DNA of 64,000 bases from Metridium senile (lineage: Eukaryota; Cnidaria; Anthozoa; Actiniaria; Metridiidae). This document shows, piece by piece, positions 54,498-64,000 of the stretch. A model generated the notes under the pieces. It worked only from the letters and a program-made list of their open reading frames with translations. It ran no database searches and had not been told where the DNA came from. Position numbers and translations under genes: made by a program. The first letter of the stretch is position 1, and each line of letters opens with the position of its first letter. The stretch lies in contig OX459108.1 in NCBI GenBank assembly GCA_949775045.1, forward strand, positions 3,733,961-3,797,960, written 5' to 3'.

Positions 54498-57400
54498 CTG
54501 TAGAAACAATATATAGTAAAACTTAGATTTTACACCGAATAATATTACAAAAAATCATTAAAGACCCATGGTTACTTACTAGCATGCTCCGCGCGAAAGA
54601 CATTCAGACATTTTGATATATTTATGATCCGATCATTGGATATTTACTCTCTTGTATAGCGTTATTTTTTATTTCTCGTAATATGACTGACTGCAAATGA
54701 ATTATAACACTCAAATCAAAATAAACAACACAAGGGATGCTGGTAAGTGATCATAGGTCTTTTTTTTTGTCCAATCAGGACCAATTTGGACACATTTATG
54801 AGGTTTCATAACTAATAAAAACCCTCTCACTAATATTGTATGAAGTCACATGTGTTTTTTAGCAAAAAAATATCAAGTATCAAACATACTCGTATTCGCC
54901 TCGTGGTTTTAAACTTGATCTACAACATCTCGTTCCTTAATCCGTGCAGAAAAATATTGTAAATAACATCCAGAAGTAAACAATTCCCGGATGTGTGCAA
55001 TTTAGTAATTACCATGTCAACAGTCAATCACCTAGTCAGAAACGAGTATCAATGAATTAAGGTGTTGATGTGTGCTATTACGTCCTTATTCGAGAATATG
55101 AGTATGTTCAATGAATAAATATGAATATTGAGCACAAATCATTAAATTAGGCCCAGCTGATTCTGATCCACTGACCACTGACCACTACACCTTCACCTTA
55201 CGCCATTACACCTTACACCATTACGCCGACGTTTCGACTGCTACTTCTAGTCGCCCAGGACTACATGCAGACGATTGATAGGCTGTAAAGAGGTTAGATT
55301 TTGTACTCGTACAATCAGTGAAACGATTTGGATCAGACTCCACCCTAATAACGTCAATTTTAGGGACAGCAGAATCGAAATCCCTGAAGCGTGGATACCA
55401 GTAATTCGCATACACCGCTAAGCCAATCACAACACGAAATGATCCTCAAAGGACCGATATATAAGACCTAACACCATTCATTCCAACCAACTGTCTGATG
55501 AAGACTAGTAGTCGAAACGTCGCGGATATTACACGTATTTCAAAAAACGTTTCAATAAGCCAAGACTGAAGAAATGTTGGTTTTGTACTGGTATATGCAT
55601 TGAAATCTGACTTGTTATCAGCAGACTTGATTGTAACACAATAACACACAGGTGTAAATACTTTAGTAATATTAAGCAATACTTTAGAAAGCAAGCTTGA
55701 TTTCTATTAATTACACTGCAAAAACGGCAGAGTATGTACATACAACTCAGTATATATTGAGTAAATTATGCATTCAGGATGAGACTTTCTAGTGAGTATA
55801 CCCAAGTCATTATTATTAGAGTAAACATAAATGTACATGTGCCATTTAGTACAATGTACTCAATATATTGAGTTTAACCTCACTTTTAATCACGGTACGA
55901 GTTGGGTTTATATTTACTCACTATAAAGGGTCCTGAATGCATGATTAACTCATTATACTTAGTTGTATCTATTCAGCCGTTTTTGCAGTATACCACTTAT
56001 TTCATACCATTAATTTCGCTCTTGGCTTCATGATTGTTGCTTAAGCTGCGAAAAAGGTGTCTGAAATAAGTGTATATCTACGATGAATAATCTTTTTTAC
56101 CATTACCTTTGTTTCTTGGATGGCGACAAATGTGGTAGCTAAGGGATCAGCTTTTACTTTTGATGATTTATTCTTGTATTGGCAACTGCTAAATTTGGCC
56201 GATAAGATCGGATTCCCAGGCGAGGTTATATTGGTACCATTTATTCCCGGGGGACCTTGCAGTCCCGGGGAACCTGGAATTCCTCTTATACCTTGCAGTC
56301 CTGGGGGGCCTTGTAGTCCTGATGGGCCACTAGACCCGTTGTATCCCATAGGCCCTCGCGGACCTTCCAATTTACTGATGTTCTGGATCTAAAATGAATC
56401 ATTTATGTCATCATTGTTGACGTTATATCAAGGGGTTACCTTCTTGCACTGTAGTATCAACGGAGGCGTGGTTGCTTATAACTTAACACATAACAGCATA
56501 ATAGAAAGTAATTTAACCGTTTTTTGTTTTGATTTTTAAGGTATTAAAAAAAAAAGATAGTCACTTATATTCAATTTTAGAATATTTTCTAACTTAATTC
56601 AATTACACTAGAACACATACACATACATAGGAATTGTATTTCTTTTATTGACAAGTATAGAAGATCAAGCAAGTGCAAAAATAATTTACAAGTCACACAA
56701 GCGTTGAGTGTACCAACCTTAAACCAACCCTATTTATACAAAATACATCTCCCTAGAGTATATTATTCATTCCATATCTGTAGAAAATAAAATACTCCAA
56801 TTTCACGTTATAATCTAACGCCGCTGTTCTATTTGACAAAAAGCGCATTTGTAAGTCTTGATTTGTTGTAAAAATATTAAATTTTCAAGCAAATCACGGA
56901 AAAATGCTATCACTTAGCAATATAAATCAAATTTGAATTTTCGCTGAATGGAGGCTCTGTACAAATGCGCCTTTTGTACAAACAGTACAGCGGTGCTAGA
57001 TCAAAACTGGAGTATTTTAAAGTACATCTTTCTGGACAGTTCTTAAATAGCTGTTATTACAGTTATATGCAAATGATTTTGAACAATGGGTTGAAGTCGG
57101 GGCTTTCGGGCGAAAACAATAGGTTTGCCCGAAAGCCTCGAATGAATCCATTGTTTGAAATCATTTGCATATAACTGTAATAACAGCTATTACCTTGTCG
57201 AAAACATCTCTTTGCAGACTGTGGATTTCTTGTCGTACAGTTGTCATTGTCGTAGTAATGTTATCATTTGTCTTGTTAAGTTTCACCATAAAAACCTGTA
57301 CTGCTTTACCCATCTATAAAGATAAAAGAAGAACTTTTCTAAACACGGTACGGACCTGTTTCAACGTTGTTCGCTCATTACAAAGGTTAAAACAATCTTA

Positions 57401-60400
57401 AGCCTGGTTCAGTCACACTAGCAACATAAACATTTAGAGTAGCATAAGCAAACTCAGTGGGGCTTTACTCATTAGCGGCATTTGTCGTTTCTCACACCTA
57501 GCCGAGAAATGCTTCACTGAGGCCTCGTCTACACGAATCCGATCCGGCTGAAACCGCATCGAAATATTTGCGTCCACACGAATCCGCGTATCCGGAGGAT
57601 TCAAGTAAAAGTATGCGGTTTCGGTGACCGGATTCAATGGATTCGTGTGGACGATAGGCCGATTCGCATCAAAAAGTATGCGGTTTCAAAAGTATCCGGA
57701 TCCTTGTAGACGGGGTCTGAGGCTGCGTATGTTGCTTGTGCTCATGCTTGTACATCGCTAGTGTATATATAGTGTGCTTTAGTTGTTCTTTACAAAAGAA
57801 ACACTCCTATTCTCCATCATTGGCAACGAGAGAGATCCGCTGAACCTTATAAGACCCCGTCTACACGGATCCGGATACTTTTGAAACCGCATACTTTTTG
57901 ATGCGAATCGGCCTATCGTCCACACGAATCCAGTGAATCCGGTCACCGAAACCGCATACTTTTGATCAATTGGAAACGATCAACAGGATTCGTGTGGACG
58001 CAAATATTTCTATGCAGTTTCAGCCGGATCGGATCCGTGTAGAAGAGGCCTTAGACTTCTAGAGGCCTTCGAATATATATTAAAAACACAATCCCACCAT
58101 CAACTCCCGTGAGGAAAGCAGTGAACTAGATCACCTTTTGTTTTAACCTTTACGGTTGATTAACTATAAGCGTATTTCCAACATGTAAATTATCCACCAT
58201 TTAGTCTCTGATGATGCCGTTGACGGCGAAAGCTCAGACTCGTAATAAAATACATTCATAGCAGCAAGGCCTCATTCTAACCAATCCTAGTAATTGTACA
58301 ATTATGCTACTAAAGGACAACTTCAGAAGATTGATCCAAAGTATACAAGATTGCAGAGTTACATAATAATGACCAAGTAGCAGCCTTTCAAATATGTGAA
58401 AAATTATAAACCAATGTATAGTTTGGAGGGACAGCTGTCCCTCCAAACCATACATTCCTTTGTTATCTTATGGATTTTTAACTAAAGATACTATTGCAAT
58501 GGAAATATACAACCAAATAGCATCAACATTTGTGATAAGGTATATTTTGATGTGTTTTTTCATGTTATTTAGTTTGTTTATTACTTGCATTAATTCTATA
58601 AACTAGTACCCAGTCCCCAGTCCCCTCCTAGCCCCTCCTCGTTTACAACATGGCCAATTGTTTGATTGGAATCCCTTAAACCACTTCAGTCTTCTATGAT
58701 CTACAATCTACGATCTATATGATCTACGTTTCGTACACGAAAACCTTTTTTCAATTAGGCGTATCTATAATTATTTCGACATTTCTTGTTAAAGCCTATA
58801 ATTTATATCTAACGATTTATGTTGCCTTACTCTTTGAGTCAAAGTAGTCTTTAGTATATCCATCTTGATTTGAAGAGAAGGTAGCGAAGGGTGGGCACAA
58901 GGCCTGGTAAGGTTAACCTGTCGACGCAGAAAGGATAAATATTTTGAACCAAGTAATTAAACTGTTAGTCAGTCAGTCGTTGAGCCAGTCATTCAGTACA
59001 ATTTTAATTTTAATTTTTAAACGTCTCAATGTAATTTAGCCTTAACTAATTGTGGAGACTCACACTCACACTCACTACCTTTACGTAAGTTCTAATATTT
59101 TAGCACATTACATCAGTCATTTAGTCTGCTTGTGTTCACATACTTGGGTCGTCGTCCTTTCCAATAAATCAATTTTTGCTTCTAATTCTTTATTTTTGCT
59201 TGACAACAATTGTTGTTGCTCGTCGGTAATCTGAAAAGATATATGTGAAAATAATAAAATAAATTAAGTTATTATTGACAAGACAAGACAAGACAAGACA
59301 AGACAAGACAAGACAAGACAAGACAAGACAAGACAAGACAAGACAAGACAAGACAAGACAAGACAAGACAAGACAAGACAAGACAAGACAAGACAAGACA
59401 AGACAAGACAAGACAAGACAAGACAAGACAAGACAAGACAAGACAAGACAAGACAAGACAAGACAAGACAAGACAAGACAAGACAAGACAAGACAAGACA
59501 AGACAAGACATTGTGTAATATTTTCTTACTTGAAATCGTTCTCGAAGTGCCGAGAAGTCGTCATGTAATTTATTGAAACTAAGCGATTGCTTTTCCTATG
59601 GAAAAAAAAAGGGATAACATTTTGAATTTGATCCAATGCAAATACATACTGACTCTAATTCTTGACTCTACACATATTCAGGAAAAGCATTACAAATAAG
59701 TGATATTATTATACATTGTATTCACTATCCAGAATCTGATTGGCTAAGAGCATGCAAATTATTTTCACAATCAGACAGCCTACATATAAGTGCAAAATAA
59801 TTCGCCTGCCAATTATTTTTTCCCAATTTCGTTGTTTTCTTGCTAAAAACAAACTTTGCGCTCAACGTGGTAGAACTTTTGTGTTGATTAATTTCCACAG
59901 TGTTTAATAAAACAATTTTAGAATTTGGCTTTGTGATATCAGAAAAATCAAAGTCTCACTTACCTAGACCTTGATTATTCTGGAAATAACAGCAAACCTC
60001 ACCCACTAATTGTTTAGTATTTGACTGACTTAAGAGCCGTTCCACGTAAGCTTCGAGTAATTTCAGAAATGGTCCGATACAACCCCACCTGAAACTTTGC
60101 ATGGTGAAAGGTAGTCATGAGCAAGTAATCGTATGGGCATTATTTAGTCGTTTTATTTTAAAGCGGTCACGTGACATCCGTTCAAAGTTTGACCTATTTT
60201 CGGCCTAATTTTGCCGTCTGAATTTTCGAAAATGTGTAATGTTTGTAAATCTCGTGCGGCGTTTTCTCTGCATATTTTGTAATCAAATTTACACGGTTTA
60301 TAGAACATCATTACAGCTTTTGAACAGTATGTTTTATTTTGATATAGCTTATTTTTTTTATTTTTTTATGGATATTTGAATTAAGAGCATTTTCGGGGGG

Positions 60401-63400
60401 TCGTGAAAACCGTAATTTTGGTACTTTTCATAATTATTTTTTTCATACAAGAGTTCTGATTTCCTAATAACTATTTATACCGAAATGAAGAGGAATAGTT
60501 GTACTTCAACTCCGATAAAAAATATTTCTGGGCACTTTGCGTTTTGGCTACAAAATATCATCGTAAAATGCAAGAAATATCAAAATCAACAAAATCGATG
60601 GACATTATATACATCCACATTACATTGGTTTTAAATCATAAAACATACATTAACTGGTTCAAAAGTAATATTAGAATGTAATAAAACGCAAATGCATCGA
60701 TGAAAAGATCATTTTTCCAGAAAATTTGAATGTAAACACTATTTTATCATATATGCAAATTTGCATTTCACAGCGAGGTCACTCGCTTACTCACCTCCAC
60801 TCCCACGGGATATGGTAGATTGTCGAAAAGCTTCGATTTTGCCAATATTATCACCAAGAAAAATAGCTTTTGATTACAATTCAATTTCAATTTAATAAAC
60901 ATGGAAAACTAGCCTTTGAAATCTTGAATATTAAGGGATAATGTAAGCAGTGACCATTACTTTTCTATGTGTTGTAGATTTCATCAGTCTTATCACTGGT
61001 GTATATCTATAATCACATATCCACGATTATTTTTAATTGAAGTTTGATAAGTTATTTAAAAAAATGTTTGCTTGTGATTGTGCATGGTCTACGAACATTT
61101 CTAATAAAAGCTTCAGGATTTGCATAAATACCGATCTGATTTGATGTAAATGACACTTACCGCTAATGTGTAAGAAGTCGATCTGTTTACTCAAAGGTGC
61201 AACTTTTGAAAAAAACATCGTACAATTAAAAATGAATTTGTAAATGTTTATCAGTATTTTACCTGACGCTCATCGGAGAAGGCAGAAGCAACGTAGTTCG
61301 GTTTATGTTAGATATTCTTTACATCCTTCGATGTGCTTAATCTGATGTTTATGTCGGCATGGAATTATAATTGTCAATCTTTGAAATTGAACCAAATCAT
61401 AGAATGCGTCCACTGGTCGTGCATTTTATGTCCAGTTAAAAAGACAAATAAGTACAAAATAGCGGTAAATGTGAAGATGTGCACGACCTGCAGTTTTAGT
61501 AAAATAGGGGATATCCTGACTGCGGCCCGTGTTTCACACCTGAGCATGATCAGATACTTGTGGACAAAATTGTTACTCTAACCGGGACTGTTACCCTAAC
61601 CGGGATAGGGAGCTTTCTATACTAATTTTGTAATCAATAGAAAACCGCATAAAATGTGGAAAAACTGTATAACAACTTTACACCTAAAAGAAATGAGGCT
61701 GATTCAGATAAGTTTTAAAAGTTCAAAAAAATAATAATCTTAAAACTTGAGGCTCAAAAGCGGAATTTATGCAAATCCTGAAGTTTTTATTAGAAATGTT
61801 CGTAGACCATGCACAATCACAAGCAAACATTTTTTTAATAACTTATAAAACTTCAATTAAAAATAATCGTGGATATGTGATTATAGATATACACCAGTGA
61901 TTTACAGTGAATAATCACGATGTAAGACTGATGAAATCTACAACACATGCATAGAAAAGTAATGGTCACTGCTTACATTGTCCCTTAATATTCAAGATTT
62001 CAAAGGCTAGTTTTCCATGTTTATTAAATTGAAATTGAATTGTAATCAAAAGCTATTTTTCTTGGTGATTATATTGGCAAAATCGAAGCTTTTCGACAAT
62101 CCACCATATCCCGTGGGAGTGGAGGTGAGTAAGCGAGTGACCTCGCTGTGAAATGCAAATTTGCATATATGATAAAATAGTGTTTACATTCAAATTTTCT
62201 GGAAAAATGATCTTTTCATCGATGCATTTGCGTTTTATTACATTCTAATATTACTTTTGAACCAGTTAATGTATGTTTTATGATTTAAAACCAATGTAAT
62301 GTGGATGTATATAATGTCCATCGATTTTGTTGATTTTGATATTTCTTGCATTTTACGATGATATTTTGTAGCCAAAACGCAAAGTGCCCAGAAATGTTTT
62401 TCATTGGAGTTGAAGTACAACTATTCCTCTTCATTTCGGTATAAATAGTTATTAGGAAATCAGAACTCTTGTATGAAAAAAATAATTATGAATAGTACCA
62501 AAATTACGGTTTTCACGACCCCCCGAAAATGCTCTTACTTCAAATATCCATAAAAAAATAAAAAAATAAGCTATATCAAAGTAAAACATACTGTTCAAAA
62601 GCTGTAATGATGTTCTATAAACCGTGTAAATTTGATTACAAAATATGCAGAGAAAACGCCGCACGAGATTTACAAACATTACACATTTTCGAAAATTCAG
62701 ACGGCAAAATTAGGCCAAAAATAGGTCAAACTTTGAACGGATGTCACGTGACCGCTTTAAAATGAAACGACTAAATAATGCCCATACGATTACTTGCTCA
62801 TGACTACCTTTCACCATGCAAAGTTTCAGGTGGGGTTGTATCGGACCATTTCTGAAATTACTCGAAGCTTACGTGGAACGGCTCTTAACGCTTTCCCATG
62901 TATCCTTGCGGTCTTAGCTTCTCCACGACAATTCTTTGACCTATAAATAAATATCTATTGTATTTAACTTACTAGTCGTAGCGTCACGTTGGTTAACAAC
63001 CGTGACAGCCATGCCACCTCATTGTCGTTACCATTCCCTCCTTGGTTCTGATGTGGAAATTTATATGCTGTAAAAACAAGTGAAACATTTTTGTATGGAA
63101 GACAAACATCTAACCTAATAAATAAAATCGAGATAAGTATTCCCTCTGTCCTAAAAATAGGGAGGCTTAAGGTTACTGTGAACCTTTAAGCCAAAAATTT
63201 GGCTGATTTTTTTTATTTAAAGGATATAACATTTATAACATAAACTTTTGATTATTGAAACAAAAAAATTACATACTTCTAGAGATATTAAAATAAATTC
63301 GTTTTTATGGAAAACAAATTGAACTCCAAAAGTGACATTATAATCCTATTTAAATCTATTATTGCTTGGTTCGTTTACGAGATATCACGTTGCGTTACTT

Positions 63401-64000
63401 TTCTAAATTCTTGATGTTTTTTTATTTACTTCCTTTACTATTTGATTTAATGTTATTTTTGTTCGACTTGTTCGAGGTAAGTATTCCCTCTGTCCTAAAA
63501 AGAGGGAGGCTTAATTCAGCCTATATTTAGATGTGGGCTGCAACTAAAACTACAGCATATTCAGAATGCTGCTTTCAACTTGTATCTGGAAGTCACAAGT
63601 ATGATCATATCAGTCCGATACTCTATCGCTTGCACTGGATCCTTTTATTTACTTTCAAGGCATTGAACAATGCTGTTCCCTCCTATATCTATGAATTAAT
63701 GAACCATACAAGCCAGTCCGTTCTTTGCGATCTGCTTCTTCAAATCTACTGACCAAGAGATCCTATCGGCTTAATAACTATGGAAAGAGAAACTGTGGCA
63801 ACTGAACTATGGAATAATCTAACCTGTAATATAAAATATGCTTCTTCAATTTCAAATTTTAAATCTAAACTTAAAACGTGGCCCTTTAAGAGGGCATTCC
63901 ATTCGCAATAATTGCCTATTCTTTATAACTAATAAACTATAAATTATTTCTTAAACAAACAGTTTTATATTAGTTATATTATTTAAAATTCATGATAGTT
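54312..64000 (-). CDS. Type II transmembrane collagen-like protein, gene 2 (5' end outside the window)
   Basis: Direct duplicate of gene 1. Predicted exons in gene order: 63067-62973 (exon 2), 59595-59530, 59230-59144, 57313-57194, 56388-56107 and 54497-54312. All have GT-AG sites and the frame is unbroken from exon 2 to the stop. The collagen exon is identical to gene 1. The coiled-coil and C-terminal exons carry amino-acid changes: exon 3 has Thr to Ser, Val to Leu and Leu to Phe; exon 4 has Ala to Asp; exon 7 has five changes including NIQ to NFE. Intron 2 is enlarged by a 2.85-kb transposon (60034-62884). The membrane-anchor exon is expected beyond the right edge. Confidence 0.78.
55226..55522. 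repeat. Repeat element with inverted GACGTTTCGACT ends, copy 2
   Basis: Duplicate of 39999-40296. Here the right end reads CTGATGAAGACTAGTAGTCG (55495-55514) followed by AAAC, whereas copy 1 has CTGTTGA at the same place. Confidence 0.5.
55714..55990. mobile_element. 277-bp TA-flanked MITE, copy 2
   Basis: Duplicate of 40487-40763 with almost no change, inherited through the 15-kb duplication and not a separate insertion. Confidence 0.8.
56107..56388 (-). CDS. Gene 2 exon 6: collagen triple-helix exon
   Basis: 94 codons, identical on both strands' translation to 40880-41161: 15 Gly-X-Y triplets, then the [11 protein letters not shown] stretch. Confidence 0.9.
57046..57191. repeat. Palindrome abutting the exon 5 donor, copy 2
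   Basis: Duplicate of 41805-41950. In copy 2 the outer stem is slightly more perfect (GCTGTTATTACAG against GCTGTCATTACAG in copy 1), and it again touches the donor of exon 5. Confidence 0.8.
57522..58051. mobile_element. Head-to-head MITE pair, copy 2
   Basis: Duplicate of 42283-42811 with very few differences. Confidence 0.75.
59276..59511. repeat. (GACAA)n microsatellite, about 47 units, gene 2 intron 3
   Basis: Pure pentanucleotide array at the place equivalent to 44063-44422. Confidence 0.98.
60034..62884. mobile_element. 2.85-kb fold-back DNA transposon with TTAA target duplication
   Basis: The two arms (60034 to about 61130 and about 61765-62884) are inverted copies of roughly 1.1 kb with few mismatches. 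The outer ends read GAGCCGTTCCACGTAAGC. TTAA flanks the element at 60030-60033 and 62885-62888. Copy 1 of the duplication has the uninterrupted site with one TTAA at 44945-44948. TTAA duplications are typical of piggyBac and Kolobok elements. The central 0.6 kb is unique and has a short open frame but no recognisable complete transposase. Confidence 0.93.
61333..61581 (+). other. Short ORF in the unique centre of the fold-back element
   Basis: 82 codons with two CxxC pairs, 15 residues apart (CILCPVKK and KMCTTCSF), followed by a segment ending in RYLWTKLLL. The pattern is reminiscent of the zinc-ribbon N-terminus of ISXO2/Merlin-like transposases, but there is no DDE domain and the match is only by eye. 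It may be a captured exon or a transposase remnant. Confidence 0.3.
63535..63908 (+). pseudogene. C-terminal LINE ORF2 relic, copy 2
   Basis: Duplicate of 45595-45969 with extra small deletions (for example in the QNAAARL stretch and before [10 protein letters not shown]). It lies in the gene 2 intron, and homology to copy 1 continues to the window edge. Confidence 0.78.

Noticed and set aside
60499..60681. 60-codon frame repeated in inverted orientation at 62238-62420
   Set aside because: Both copies lie in the arms of the fold-back transposon and match only because the arms are inverted repeats; no domain.

Overview
This window looks like AT-rich nuclear DNA of a cnidarian, most likely an anthozoan (sea anemone or coral). 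The basis is a tandem array of intronless class A GPCR genes, a split gene with GT-AG introns encoding a membrane collagen, tRNA-derived SINEs of a type I associate with anthozoan genomes, CR1/L2-like LINE relics, a RecQ-helicase-bearing DNA transposon and many MITEs and satellites. No species can be named from sequence alone.

Region 1 (about 1-36 kb) is a GPCR cluster. Eight single-exon receptors are intact: 2136-3179 on the minus strand, and 10006-11049, 13574-14623, 16892-17947, 19968-21023, 27462-28508, 30831-31883 and 34711-35766 on the plus strand. Three relatives are broken (4933-5335, 23254-23957, 33403-34453). All share a glycosylatable N-terminus with a cysteine, a seven-helix core and an identical last seven residues. 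They fall into subclades by sequence and 3' flank: 2136/10006; 13574/23254/30831; 16892/19968/34711; 27462/33403. Almost every member carries the same noncoding module about 0.45-0.95 kb upstream, so the duplicated unit is promoter plus gene plus 3' flank. The spaces between genes hold MITEs, SINEs, LINE relics, microsatellites and a 17-bp minisatellite.

Region 2 (about 36-64 kb) is a roughly 15-kb direct segmental duplication. Each copy carries a minus-strand gene for a type II transmembrane protein with a coiled coil, a 15-triplet collagen stretch and a cysteine-rich C-terminus. Copy 1 is complete as seven predicted exons (39092-51008). Copy 2 (54312-beyond 64000) lacks its first exon only because the window ends. 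The left edge of both copies lies at the same kind of minisatellite that follows three of the GPCR genes. Copy 2 holds a 2.85-kb fold-back transposon flanked by TTAA, and copy 1 preserves the empty site.

The GPCRs are probably chemosensory or peptide receptors diversifying in their extracellular loops by tandem duplication. The collagen gene is probably a cell-surface or matrix protein. Nothing in the sequence links the two families functionally; what they share is a repeat-rich, duplication-prone locus.
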